NCBI GenBank assembly: GCA_029891385.1 | Contig: CM057230.1 | Coordinates: 22,758,847-22,822,846 of the forward strand | Reading direction: 5' to 3' | DNA: 64,000 nt | Source: Erythroxylum novogranatense | Lineage: Eukaryota > Streptophyta > Magnoliopsida > Malpighiales > Erythroxylaceae | Shown: one piece after another, positions 35,637 through 48,336 of the stretch | Numbering within the stretch: the stretch's first letter is position 1 | How the letters are laid out: each line of letters begins with the position of its first letter | The notes under the pieces: model-generated | Databases searched by the model: none | Seen by the model: the letters and a program-made list of their open reading frames with translations, nothing else | Told to the model about the DNA's origin: nothing | Made by a program: the position numbers and the translations under genes

Positions 35637-35959
35637 TGGATTGGTCGGTTGTGCTAGGCTCAAGCCCAGACTCAGCATGGGCCGATCAGCCCATCCCTTG
35701 AGGGTTAACCTAATTCCTAAAGGTATTAGTCATATAAATTCATGACCTCATCATGAAAAAGGTGCGATTCCAATAACCCTATTTTTCCTTAGTTACCAGC
35801 CACCAAAAGCTCTCACAAAAAGCTGACTTGAGCGTCGGAGGGGTCTACCATAAATCAACCCCGGCGTGCCTTTATTTTTTGCAGGTATCTTTGACCCAAA
35901 ATCAGCCAATCTCATGGATCCAAGCTGGCGCCCAGTCTCACCAAAATCCGATAGAACCA
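35637..35959 (+). repeat. 3' LTR of the Tat element
   Basis: The LTR runs from TGGATTGG to AACCA. A purine tract precedes it and AAAGT follows it. Compared with the 5' LTR it has scattered substitutions and a small rearrangement near 35925-35937, where a GGCGCCCA word appears inside the LTR. Confidence 0.9.
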
Positions 35960-36229
35960 AAAGTAAAACGAATTGTCCCTCAATCCTATCAAATTAGGGA
36001 TTAGGTGTCTCGCGATCTTTGAGACCAAAAGAGGTGCTTCAATCGATGGGTGATTCCAGGATCTTCTCTTAAACGTCCTCCCTCCTCACGAATCAAAGTT
36101 ATTCTCACGAAGTGTTCAGAGCTAGCAGACACATTTAAAGAGAGAGGACTCCGCTTTTCTAGGTATTTAAATACAAAGTTTTTGACCTACTCTTTCAATC
36201 GATAGTTAGCCCTTTTGCAAATTAATTAA

Positions 36230-37857
36230 TTGATTCTCCACAAAGAGGCTAGATTAGGGAAAACTCTTACTAACCTAATAAAATATAGTAGTTTCTCTCT
36301 CATTCCACCAACTAAGGAGTAGAGAACCTCATTTTTTGGAACGTGCAATGTTTTAAAAGCATCTTATGTTTCTCTCTCGCAAAATCTCTTTGACAGAGGA
36401 GGCAAAGGAGATGGCATTCATTGTAGCTAGGAGTATAGTTCAACTTCAGAAGCTAAACAAGAGCTTCTGTGAATGTTGTACCTGCATTAGAAATAAGACA
36501 TAAATCCTGAATCTTCACCCATATAAACGAGGAAAAGAGGCAACTAAATAGAAGGTGATTCATTAATTCTTCCTCTATCTCACAGAGAACACAAATAGAA
36601 TTGGAAGTAACAAAATGCATTATGTCCATTGTGCTTAACTTATTAAGCACAGTAAGCTGTAGAAGAATGGAGTAACTAGGCATTAGTGACTTATGCCAAA
36701 TATAAGAAACCATATTTGCCTTGAATTGTTCTGATTATGCCACTTTCTGAATCTCGCAATGTTGAAGGTGTTTGGAGGCAAGTTGAAACATTAGAATATG
36801 TCCTTCTATCTAAATTTAGTCGGTAGTTAAGAATGAGGTACTGCAATTCCGATGGAATGTTCTATTGACCCCTTAGCATAATGGAGTTAACTTTCGAGTT
36901 GATAGGAAATCTGTTCCAATACTAAAGAGCTTGGGGAGATCTAATTAGTGGGCTTTTACCTTTCCAATTATCAAACCATAAATAGGCCTTTTCACCATTT
37001 CTAACCTTACAAGACACCAAAGGTTCTAAGATAGGTCTTAGCTTCAAGAGTTGAATCAAGGGTCAAGAGAAGAAAGGTTTTATAGGAATAGATCAAAGGC
37101 TAGATCTTTTCAGGATATAGCTTGAAACCATCGGATCCAAAAAGATTTCTTTTCCAATAGGATATTCCATAAAAAATTTTATCAATGTTGATGTGTTGAA
37201 AGTTCCAATAAGGATCAATCTTAATCCCCCTTCTTTTTTCCTTTTGTAAACTTCTAATCATTTAACCTTAAAAAAGTGACTTTCCGAGTTTAAGCTTCCC
37301 CACATAAATCTTCTAAAAAGCTTCTTGATGGTTTTGATAACACCTTTAGCTAATGATATGTTGGAGGACCAGTAAACATAAAGGGAATTCAGAATAGATT
37401 TGATGAGCTGCAATCTCCCACCAAAAGAAAGAACCTTATTAGACCACATATCCAATCTTCTCTGTATTTTTTCTATCAAGGGAAAGCATTTAGAGAATTG
37501 TATTCTTTTTGTGATAATAGGTAGACCTAGATAAGTCAGAGGAGCTAGCTTCCTACTTATCCATGTGATTGTGAAAATTCTATTTTCCATCATAGTAGCA
37601 CTGACAACTAGAATCAAATGACTTTTTGTAAGGTTAACTTCTAAACTTGAAAGGTCTTTGAGTAAAAACAGTGTCAACATAAGCAATTCAATAGATTTAA
37701 AAAAAGCAATAGATCTTCCGCAAAACATAAATTGATAAGCCTACCCTCTTACATTTACTATGAAATATGTAGTCCTTGCTATTACCATCTTTTTGATGGA
37801 TCATTAAGACCTCCATGCATATGATAAAGAGATAAGGGGACATGTGATCTCTTTGTC
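36230..37857 (-). pseudogene. LINE ORF2 piece: RT palm/thumb and zinc-binding domain
   Basis: Starting at 37852 the minus strand reads DHMSPYLFIICMEVL and then FAEDLLLF, where Glu stands in place of the first Asp of FADD. Frame 37728-37258 has LTYLGLPI, LDMWSNKVLSFGGRLQLIKS and LFRRFMWG. Frame 36713-36453 is the zinc-binding RT-associated domain (WHKSLMPSYSILLQL, CVLCEIEEELMNHLLFSC). Weak similarity to the LINE C-terminus continues to about 36230 (NEVLYSLVGGMREKLLYFIR). Many stops are present. Confidence 0.78.
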
Positions 37858-40113
37858 TGTTGGACCCCGCTGCCGGAGCCCAACATCGGACATGAGAGCG
37901 TGGCGTGAAACATGATATTTATGCGTTTAAGGAAAAGACCCGCGAAAGATTAATGGGCCTGCTGGAAAACAAACTTGAAACCTGCTTTCATGTGATTTAA
38001 ATAAACATGGTGAAACATGTAAATTAAATGATTGAGGAAAAGAGACCATCGGAAGTTCAATGGACCCATCGTGAACAAACTCAAAGCTTACTTTCATGCT
38101 TTAAAACAAACATATCCATAAGTCATGCTCCAAAAGATGAGTTTCATAAAGCGTTAAGAATATCTCAAACCAAAATACAACTTTGAGTTCAAGAGCCAAA
38201 AGTACAAAATATGCTTGAACCAATAGTACTTGAAATGAAACTAAAGTTTAAAAATAAACATGACAAAATGGAATGCTGCCGTAACTCGTGACTCACTCGA
38301 TCTCTTGCTCGTCACCTGAATGGGGGAGATTAGAAGGGTGAGCTATAAAGCTCGTGGGAACATATTCATAATATAGCAATAAGCAAAAGTATTCAAAAAT
38401 AACTCATTGTCGTGATACTTGTTGAAATCATAGTACTTGAGCATGTATGAGTCATAGCTTGAAAATGCTTGATTCTTGAACAACTCATGATGCATGACAC
38501 ATAAACACATAACATAACATAATGGTTTGGGTTGTCCTTGGTTCATGACGTACTACACATGCCATCGAAATGTTGATGTGTAGACGTAGTTTCGTGAGGG
38601 AATCCTTGTGAGAAACCCTGTGCCACTAGCGGGCAGGCGGGAGAAGCCTTTTCATGAGTCAATGTGCACTTGACTATTCGTGAAGGACACCACAAACCCA
38701 CATAAATATGCATGATTCATGTTCTTGTAAACTTGTTTGTCAAACTGACACTTGCTTGTAAACTTACTTGTAAACTTGCTTGTCATATATTCGTAAAACA
38801 TGATTTCATCTACTTGTATTCGTGAAAGGAGAAAAACCCCTTTTTGGAATCCTTTTCATAATTCATGAATGCAAATCATCTAACAACCTATAATCATTCA
38901 TAATGGTATGTAATGCAATCGTGGATGATGCAATTTAAATGCATTAAATCTTTCTTGATTTGAACAAAACAATGAGTGACTTATTTACTCTATTATAAAC
39001 ATGAACCCACCTGATTTCCTTGCTTGTTCTTTCCTAGGAATGAGTTTCCTCTTGAGCCTCTTGATCCTCTTGCCTCACTTGATCTCCTAAAATAAGAACC
39101 AGAATCCCATTTAATAACTCATGCTGAAGCAATACTTCCATTCTTAACTTCCATCTAAAATTTCATATCCTTAAAGACTGATTCAGAACTTTATCACTTC
39201 ACAAAACTTGTAGATCTATGTCTCTAGTTTACAATGCCTTAAAAATCACCTCAAAAGGACTTATGTAGCAAAAGATATGCTCAAAACACTAAAAATCATC
39301 TGTGCTGAAAAACTGGCCTCGCCGCGACGAGGTTCGCTCGTCATCGTCGCCTTTCATACGTCGCGTCTTGACTCGCACGTCATGACGTGTGGCCTTCTAC
39401 ATTCACGTGACGTCATGGCGTCGCGTCGACCTCACGAAGTCACGACGCATGCGGACGGAAGGTCGACTCCTGAACCCAATTTTCGACATTTTTCAACTCT
39501 TAATCCTTCCCTTTCTCAACTACAACACATCTAACCCTTTAATCAAGCTCTATACTTCTTATCTAAACTCTTTCTAACACAAAATCACCAACAAACACAA
39601 CAACCCAAGCAAATCTACCAAAGTTTCCCATAAACCCTAACTCCATCGTTTCCTACTCATTCCAAGCACAACTAGAGTTTAATCCATCTCAAACAAGGAT
39701 AAAAGAGTTTAACTTACCTGAAGAATGCTTCTAATCTGTCGAAAATCCTCAAAACTTAGCTTCCTCTTTTTCTTCCTCTTCTTCCTCTCCTACGACTCTT
39801 TCTTCTCTTCCTCCCTTCTTTCTATTTTCCTTTCTTTTCTTTTCCTCTTTTCTAATTCTTAAGCCCTAAAAGAAGGTACAAAGACTAAAATGCCCTCCTT
39901 AGCTTAGCCTTAAACATCATAACTCAAGTGCCTTGCCCACTTTGCCCTCAAACATTTTTACTCTTTCATAACCATTATTCCATACTAAACTCAAATAATT
40001 CTTAATTTTCCTCTAACACTTCCAATAAATTCAAACTATGCAACAAATAACACAATCAAATTTATTCATACCTAATAACATCAAGAAAAACAAAATTGGG
40101 GCCCAACATTGTC
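37853..40113. mobile_element. Solo LTR inserted in LINE RT, TSD TTGTC
   Basis: The LTR runs from TGTTGGACCCC (37858) to GGGGCCCAACA (40108), so its ends are inverted repeats starting TG and ending CA. TTGTC flanks it at 37853-37857 and 40109-40113. Removing it and one TTGTC rejoins the RT between LRQ and DHMSPYLF. No coding sequence was recognised in its 2,251 bp. It holds a CG-dense patch (about 39310-39460) and a pyrimidine-rich stretch (about 39760-39870). Both resemble, in reverse, the corresponding parts of the LTRs of element A. Confidence 0.85.
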
Positions 40114-41312
40114 TTAATCCTCTTACACTCTTAAAGATATCAGTTGGGATACCATTAACTAGAATAGAGTAAGATGGAGTACAAATATAAGCCTCAACCA
40201 ATATGACAAACTCATTTAGGAAACCCAAAAGTCGTAAGATATGAAGGATAAAATCCCATTCCACATGATCAAAAGTTTCCTTAAAATCCACTTTTATATG
40301 ATACAATTAGGAAGGCTATTCTTCCTTTGATAACCTCATTAGTTTTGGACAATAGAAATATTATCCCCATTTCTTCTACCATGTAAATCCAAGACTAGTT
40401 TCGGCCTATTTACTAAGATTTTAGAAATAACGTTGCAAAGGAAGTTGGTGCATGGGATAAGCCTATAGTCATCCAATGAAAAAGAACAAGAGGATTTGAG
40501 AATCAAACATATATGAGTTTTATTGATTTCCTTTAATAGAACCCCTAGAGAAGAATTCCATAATTGTTATGTTAGTTATAAGACCAATTTCCTGCCATGT
40601 CTTTTGAAAAAGTACCCATTAAATCCATAAGGTCTAAGAGATTTATTAGGATACATTTTAAACACTACATTTCTTTCTCCTTCACTAGTTTAATGAGTGT
40701 TGCAGGTTGCCTTTAAGAGATCTTATTATGTATGAAGGAGCAAAGAGGGATAGTAGTTGCTTAAGTACGAGAAGAGAAGCCATAGAAACTTTTAAAGAAT
40801 CTCTCTACTTCCTTTAGAAGGTCCTTTTGTTAAGAAATTTCCTTTCCATCTTGTACTTTAATAGAGAAGATTCTATTTGAATTTCTTTTGGCTAAAATGG
40901 AGTTAAAGAAGAATTTTGAACGCCTTTCACCATCTTTTAGTCAACTAACTTTGGCTCGTTATTCCATAAGGTTGTCATGATCCCTGGCTTTTGATAAGTA
41001 AGACATCAAAAGAGTCTTCTTAGTACTCAATAAGATAGAATTGCTTCTAGATCTTCTTTAGCTTTAGCAACAATTTGTTGTGTGGACGAAGATCTTCTAC
41101 TCATTAGGTTTTTCATCTCCCTTTTAATAGCTTTAAGCTTCTGAATACAAATGAATTATTGTGTCCCTTCAACCGTAACCTCCAAAACCTTTTAAAGAGC
41201 CTCGAAAAATCCATAATCATTAAGCAAAAGATCGTTAAACCTGAAAGGACCTCTTTTACCCTAGTTTTGAAGGAGATTCTCTAGCTGCATTGGCGTATGA
41301 TTATTGGGGTTA
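40114..41312 (-). pseudogene. LINE ORF2 piece: RT fingers and upstream linker
   Basis: The frame at 40306-40114 has HIKVDFKETFDHVEWDFILH and SYSILVNGIPTDIFKSVRGL, ending at LRQ where the solo LTR is inserted. The missing continuation is found at 37852. Upstream (41280-40900) the minus strand has GPFRFNDLLLNDYGFFEAL and LKAIKREMKNLMSRRSSS, typical of the linker between endonuclease and RT. It stops at the copia LTR at 41313. Confidence 0.75.
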
Positions 41313-44300
41313 TGTAAATATAATGCCCTAAAAAGCAAGTGTATTTACATATAACTTAATCTTCTTCTAGTTACATTTTTTAATGAAAATATTTATTATT
41401 AATAAAACAAAAGAGTTTGGTTTTATTTGTATGAGCATAATATAACTAGTCATAAGGTACCAAGATTCTTTTGTATGTAATATACATATACATGGAGATG
41501 TATGGGAAACATGTATATTATTAGAGTATAAATTAATTGATTCATTGTTGAATAATTAAATTAGTCGCTTCATTATGGTTTAGACGATAGTGTTGAGATT
41601 TATTTCCATATAAGTAAAGGAGTTTACTTCAAGGAAATGATGAATTTCATATTATGATAGTAGTTAACTATCGATAATGACACTATTAAATAAATCAAGA
41701 ATCACGTATGTTTTTAAAGAATAAAGTAGGTTGTTTTTTAATCTTAAAACTTACACTTTAGCATTTTTTTATTATGGACCACAATATTGATGAGTGGTGA
41801 ACTAATATATATTTCATTATAACTTTTGATATGATCGGAATGAATTTTTACAGAATATCAATCCAGTGTCTGCATGTTGGAATTATTAATTAAAACATGT
41901 ATCAAGGAACATTCACTTAAATAAAGAGTTTATAGTGATATTATCACTTCTAGATGTTTTACGAAGATTGGTGATTAAACTGGCGCTAGTAGTTTGATAT
42001 ACTAGCTATCCATCAAGTCTTAACATCAAGATGAGATCTTATGTGTTAATCACCATATAGAGTAAAACGGGAGATCTAGAAGGAAAAACTAACGTAAGCA
42101 CAAAATGGTAATTTTACCCTTTATTGTACAGATGACTATAATATGGTTCTTAATAGAGTTTGCAATTAGACATCTAATTAGAAACATGTGTTCTCATAAT
42201 ATTTAGTAATTCAAGAGTTCAACTAATTATCTTTAGTGGAATGACATTTGGTTAATAAGTTGGACTTAATTCTAATGAGATTAAATTAATTCCGAGCTTA
42301 TTGGAGCTTCAATTATATAAGTCCAATTAGATTTTCCACTTGGCTTTTAGGAAGGTTATCAAGAAAGTAAGAAAAATAAATAGAGATTTTCAGAAAGAAA
42401 AATAAGACAGAAAATACAAAAGTGATCGAATTAGATTTAGAATACAAAAACTAGAACAATTTAACTAAGAGTTAATTAAATTGGGTTTGAAAGCCTATGA
42501 TTAAATGTTGGGCTTACATTAATTATTTGTTAATTAGAAACACAAATGAACATTTAATATTAGGCTAGACTTTGGTTTGATTTGATTAATTAGATTAATT
42601 AAATTAAAACAAAGTTATTAAAGATAAAAGGAGGCAAATTTTTGTTAAATGGACTAAATGGACAGTTGCACATTTAAGGTGGGTTTTTATCATGCTTCAT
42701 CATCATTAAATGGTTTAATGGTGTCATCATTAAATAGTGTAATGATCTTATCATAAAATGGTTTAATGGTTGTCTTTTAATGATAGCATGTAAACTTTTA
42801 GCATTCATTTGATTAAAAAAGGAAGAGGTGCATTTGATGTACTCTCTCCTGATCTTTCATCTCATGACCCAAAATGAGAGGGTCTCATTGAGGTTATTTA
42901 TCTTTTATATAGCCATCTTAAATAAATGAGAGTGTCTCATTTATTGGCTTCTTTATTTTTGATTAAAGAATGAAGTGACGCATTGGATGCACGTCACTCT
43001 CGTCTTTCATCTTTAATCGAAATTGAGAGGTTCGATTTTTCTTCTTTTTGTCTTTTCATCTAGCCATATTAAAACAAATGAGAATGTCTCATTTATTGGC
43101 TTCTTCTTCATTTTTGAAAAGAGAGAAGAAGGTGTTGCATTTTTTGACTCGCTCTCTCCTCTCTTTTATGAGCTAGTCGAAACTTGTAATGAGATTGTCT
43201 CATTTTGGTTCTTTCAACTAGTTGATCATAAAATTTAAACCTCTTTAATATTTCTTCTCCTTTCCTACCAAAGGATCTTGTTAATCAAGTTTTCCAAGGA
43301 GAACAAGTGTTACATCGAATTAGTTGAGGATACAATAACGAGGAGAGGATACGTGTAACATCTCGTTACCTAAGTGGAGGCTATAATAGTAAATATGAGA
43401 GAATAGAAATGCATTTCATGCTCATGCATAGTATGATATAAACATACACGTGAATCTTGAATTTTTGCACATGAAAATAATTGTACATATACTCAGTGAT
43501 AATTTTGGGTATAATTGATTTGTGTTATGGTATGATTGAGAATTTTGAATTTGTTGTATTAAAAATTTAATTGGAGAGTGTAACTATTAATTTTGAATTT
43601 TGGTGAATTTTAGGAATAATTTCTGAAAATGTTGGATATTATTGTACTAGGAAAAATTCCACTTGGCAAGTAAATTGATGTATGAAAAATAGAAATGAGT
43701 GTAATGATATTGAAGAACCTTGTAAGAAGACGACGTTGAAAACTTTGGAGATAATTGGAATGAAAGGATAAGAGTTAGGGAACTAGTTCAATAAGCACTA
43801 GTTAGTTAGGAAACTAGCTATGATCTTAAGAAATGGACAACTGTTCAAGTTTTAAATTAAGTCTTCTTAAAGTTGAAAGACCAAGCACTATTGTTCTTAT
43901 CCCAGTTCTCTTTCTCATAGCTTCTTCCTCAAGTTTTTCTTTAACACGGAGTTTTTCATCAAATCTTCACTAAAGAAAAACCTTGTTTTCATCTATCTTT
44001 TACTACTCCCAACTTCGGTTTTCTTTCATTTTCCTTAAGAACAATCAAAATTTCCAACCTCTACAATGGTGTATGAGAGTTGCATGAAAATTTGGGCTTC
44101 TTGATATTTGAATATTTTGGAGTTTTAACAAGTATCTTGTAAATCCTTATGAGTTGTTAGTTTAGGAGATAAATTTGGTGATTTTTTTGTGATTAAATGA
44201 TTCATGTGAAAATGGACATTTTCATGTATACCGTAGGTATAGGATGGAATTGCAGATTTTGTTAACTTTTGGTTTTGATGATAAAATGTTATAAAATAGT

Positions 44301-45689
44301 GTAGAAATGATTTTTGGAGTTGAAAGATCAATAAAAATGTGTATAAGTTTAGTGCAAAAATTTATGAAAGTTGATATTCACATATGCTCTGTTTTCGTTT
44401 CTTACGGTTGTTCATATGAAATTTTGGGTGTTTTTAGAAATGAACAAACATAGATTTAGAGTTAAGGGATAGGTGTAAGGTGATGTCTAGAGATGAGTAA
44501 GAATGATTAAAGTGATAGCTAGAGGAAGAAAATCAGGAGAATGCAGAAAAATGACAGTGAAGAAATACCGAAAATGGTGGTATACATGAAAGAGGTTTTG
44601 TTTTGATCTTTGTGTGTGATCATGGTTTTTGATATGTTTGTGAATGTGTTGAACTGAAGGGGAGTTGAAATGGTGAAATGAAAATGGAGAATGTACATAA
44701 AAGGAAAGTGCAAGAGAATGAAAGAAGAAACATAGAGAATGAAGAAGATGAGTGAATGAATTTTTTGTTTTTGATGTATGTGTTTCAATATGAAATTTGG
44801 AGTTGTTTGTGAATGATTTTATTTAAATGGGAGTCAAAAATGGGGTTGAGAAGAGTTAGGTAAGTTAGTTTGAAATAAAAGTAAGAATTTAATTTAGAGA
44901 AGTTGAATAAAAATAAAAGAAAGAAGAAGAAAAAGTGCAGAGGTTCGAAGTGTTTTTAGAAGAGAGGATAGGAAAGCGCGATTGACCTTCATCAAGATTG
45001 TGACTTTCCTTTAAAGGTTTCAGCACAATCGCGACTTCAAAGGTTGGAGGTTAACACAACATCCTTTGGGTTTTTTGCTATATCTCCTTCTTCTGACCTC
45101 CAAATGACATGAGACTTGAACCATTGGACTCGTAACACAATAATCTACATCTCCACCAAAAATCTTAGTCATTTGATGTAACATCCCATCACCGATGGGA
45201 GAGATAAAATAGTAAATTTGGATCGGGTTGTGATTTGTACACAAAATTGTACATGCACTTGTGACAATTCTCGGCTTTAGTATTTTTGTGAAAATTGTGA
45301 AATGGTGTAATTGAGAAATTGAATGGGAGTGCTTCATGGGCATTCTACTGAAAATTACAAAGTGGGTACCGATGAGATTTTCGGTACAATGACTGTACTA
45401 TTTGACACTCCAATTAAAGATTTGATTTAGGAATTCTCGTTATTGAATTTTCAAAAAAAAATTTGAAAGTCTAGTAAATGAATTGATTGAAATGGAAATA
45501 TATAGGCATGAAAAAGAGTGATTCGGAAGGAATTGAATTTCAATTTAGTCCCTAAGAGTCGGAATTTCTGAATTGAAATAGTAAGGTTATAAGAGTTGGT
45601 ATGAGGGCAATTAGGGCAAGGCACTTAAGTGTATAAGTCTTAAGGCTTAAGGAAAGGCCAAAAGGAACTTTTCACTTTTAAAAAAAGGG

Positions 45690-45697
45690 TATAAATA
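45690..45697 (+). promoter_or_regulatory. TATA box of element A LTR
   Basis: TATAAATA is preceded by an A/G run and followed by an AATTAGGGTTTC leader. The same box is at 52550-52557 in the other LTR. It would give a short U3 and a very long R-U5. Confidence 0.5.
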
Positions 45698-46925
45698 GAA
45701 AGAATTAGGGTTTCAAATGGGAAGGGAAAGGAAATTTTCGTGGAAGAAGAGGAGGAGGAGAAGAGGAAAGAAATTTTCGATGAAATCATGAATTATTGAT
45801 GGATTTTGTGAGCCAAATCAAGTAAGTTTAAGCCTCTCTCTCCTTAATTAGTTGATTGATTCTTGTTCTGAATATTAAAAGTTACCGAATGGGTGATTTA
45901 TATGTTGGTTTTTAGGGTTATCGTCTATAGATGGATTTGATTTGTTTTGTGAAAAATATTGGTTTAAAGTGAGATGGAAATGGAGTATTAGTGATGTTTA
46001 AGTGTTTAGATGAATTATGTGTTGAATAGATAGGAAAAATTGGATTGAAAGGGATGAAAATCATAATCGGGAGGAAGCGGTGGCCGCACGTCATGACGCT
46101 GATTTTCATGATGTCAATAAAGGTGCAAGACGTAGCGTGCGTAAAGTGTGAAAAGGGAGCACGTCGCGGCGAGCTTCCTTTCACCGCGGCGAGGACCCCT
46201 TTCTCCTGAATGTATATGTTTTGGTTTTTAAACCATAATTTTTGTACCAATTGTCAAAGGAGATAAATTCTGATTTGTTATGAACTAGAGACAAAGGCCT
46301 TCATGCTTTATGAAGAGGGGAAATGTTAAATCAGTCTGTAAAAGCTTGAAATCTGGGATAGTGGTTTAGTGTAAAATATGGTTATATGTTGGAGAATAAC
46401 TATGGGATTTATGAAACAAATTGACTGATGTGAGTATCAATTGAACTCTGATTATTAAGGAAGACCTTGAGGGTGAAATATTGGGTTAGTGTCGGGAATG
46501 TCACTAAAGTGCGTGATACGTTTATTTTTGTAAACTGCTACATGAGTTTCATTCTGGAAGGGCAATGTGTAAACTTAGAGTGTTTGAATTGTGATAGGAG
46601 CATTTGGAAAGTCAACCTTGATATTGCTGAGACTCCCAGGCGTTAGCGCAGAAGCTAGGTGAGTGACCTAGACGGTTCTTAAAGCATTAAATGTTATAAT
46701 TCAGTGTTTTAGATTTTCTTAAGTAAAATGATGAGGTATTATTGAATGTGAACTCCGGATTGAAGGTCCGGAGTATTGATGTGATAGTATACATAAATGC
46801 TATGAGAATGTGAAAGTGTAACTGTGTCGTGATGTAAAAATCTAGAATAGATTAGAAATGACTGTGATACACTGATCAGAGCTACAAGCTTGACTACTGA
46901 AAAAGAGCCTCGGGCTCGAAAGGGA

Positions 46926-47320
46926 ATAGTGCATACCCAGAGGGCTCTCCTATCCCTAACACGCATGAGAAGTAGTGCATACCCAGAGGGCTCTCCTACC
47001 CCTCAGACGCGTTCACTGATTAATGAGCCCTAAATGGGACAGTTTCGAAAGGGCATAGTGCATACCCAGAGGGCTCTCCTATCCCTAACACGCATGAGAA
47101 GTAGTGCATACCCAGAGGGCTCTCCTACCTCTCAAACGCGTTCACTGATTAATGAGCCCTTGACGGGACAGTTTAGAGCAAAAAATTCAACGATTGATGA
47201 GTTAGTGCATACCAGAGGGCTCTCTTATCTCTAAAACACGTGGGAAGTAGTGCATACCCAGAGGGCTCTCCTACCCCTAAGACGCGTTCACTGATTAATG
47301 TGCCCTTATCGGGACAGTAT
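46926..47320 (+). repeat. Minisatellite in 5' LTR of A
   Basis: Six copies of GTGCATACCCAGAGGGCTCT (one shortened) occur at about 46930, 46977, 47059, 47106, 47204 and 47249. They are arranged in a higher-order unit that ends TTCACTGATTAATG(A/T)GCCC. The open frame across it is a repeat artefact. Confidence 0.85.
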
Positions 47321-48324
47321 AAATGCTTGGTCACCACACTGATATAAATTGATAATGGGTTACTGATTGCAATTATTTTGATAGGGTTGATTATTGATAA
47401 TGGGTTACTGACTGCAATTATTCTGATATGTTTGATTGAACGATAGGTGAAATACCATACACTGGTATGAAGATAGTGACGGGGTACTTCAAAATATAGA
47501 ATGTATGACTAATGGTGATATGTTTAGTATTGTATGTAATATAAGAGCTGTGACCAAAGTTGCCACCGATTAGTGCTTTTAGCTCAACGGGCGTAAATGA
47601 ACTTCGAGTTCATGAAAGATTCAGAGCTTTAGGCCCAACATATAATGAACCCGGTATCCAGTTTTAGATAAGGGTTAGATATTATTGAGCCCTTCAATGG
47701 GACAATTTAGGCACTACGTCACAGCCAAATGTTAATTGAATAGTAAGTGAGTGAAATACTCGTGTATCAAAAAATGGGACGTATGAATATAGATTTCTGT
47801 CAATGTGTAAATGTGGAATTTGTGAGAATATTTATTACGAGATAGAAATAGATTTGTAAATGAGATCGGAGAGAAGCAATGAGAACCTAAGTTCTTATTG
47901 AATTCTGTACTTGAGTAAGTGGACCATCGATGATGGTCACTCATTGAGTTTGCAAAAACTCATTCAAATTTGCAATTGTTTTTCAGGACTCAAAAGAATA
48001 CCCCCTTCAGGCAACGGGTATATAGTGATCGTGGAGTGCCAGTTAAGGACGGGATCAGTTGCGTCTGCATTAGAGTGAAGACTTTGCTTTTATATATGTT
48101 TGTGTATTTTATATGAGAACCCTCGTGGTCATTGTATCTACCAGATTGGTTATGTAAACTGTTTTCCGCAATATAGTTTTATGTAAGTTTTCGATCGTTT
48201 CAAAATGAATTTTTGCACTGTAATTTGACTGAGTGATGTATCATCCCATCCTCGCGGGGTGCGGATTTAGATATCCCCATCGATGTCGAGTCCGAGTCTT
48301 ACGGGAGTGGGGTGTTACATTTAG

Positions 48325-48336
48325 TGGTATCAGAGC
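48325..48336 (+). promoter_or_regulatory. Primer-binding site of element A (initiator Met tRNA)
   Basis: TGGTATCAGAGC is a perfect match to the usual plant site, five bases after the 5' LTR. Confidence 0.88.

Larger units (their letters stand above)
25350..35964 (+). mobile_element. Complete Tat-type Ty3/gypsy retrotransposon with TSD AAAGT
   Basis: The 5' LTR (25355-25683) and 3' LTR (35637-35959) are flanked by identical AAAGT words at 25350-25354 and 35960-35964. The order inside is primer-binding site, gag, protease, RT, RNase H, a second RNase H, integrase, a tandem-repeat region, an antisense gene, a polypurine tract and the 3' LTR. Two RNase H domains, and a long region after integrase carrying an antisense frame, are known hallmarks of the Tat lineage (Retand/Ogre-like). 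The element is 10,605 bp without the duplications. Its frames carry stops and frameshifts, and the LTRs differ at many positions, so it is old. Confidence 0.9.
25186..41312 (-). mobile_element. Second LINE, split by later insertions
   Basis: Pieces in order on the minus strand are: linker and RT fingers (41312-40114), RT palm, thumb and zinc-binding domain (37852-about 36230), a tail to 35965, and a 3' end at 25349-25186. The 3' end reads TTCTTTACTTTTTCAAAAAAA, the usual end of plant LINEs. A Tat-type element, a solo LTR and a copia element separate the pieces, and target duplications are seen for the first two. The upstream endonuclease is cut off at 41312 by the copia LTR and may lie beyond the window. 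Confidence 0.72.
45177..48319 (+). repeat. 5' LTR of element A
   Basis: The LTR is 3,143 bp, from TGTAACATCCC to GGGGTGTTACA. It has a TATAAATA box at 45690-45697, a CG-dense patch at about 46078-46200 and a hairpin at 46753-46773. A minisatellite follows at 46926-47320. The undisturbed CTACG at 47714-47718 marks the site where LTR C entered the other LTR. Confidence 0.88.

Noticed and set aside
37858..40108. Reading the gap in the LINE as a deletion or separate LINE copies
   Set aside because: TTGTC on both sides and TG..CA ends show a clean LTR insertion, and the RT resumes at the same codon region.
44125..45343. Minus-strand open frames in LTR B and the start of LTR A
   Set aside because: They lie in LTR sequence, one crosses the LTR A boundary at 45177, and none has recognisable domains.
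47034..47234. Open frame across the LTR minisatellite (also 53830-54120)
   Set aside because: It repeats with the minisatellite unit, and the homologous frame in the other LTR differs only by repeat number. No domain was recognised.
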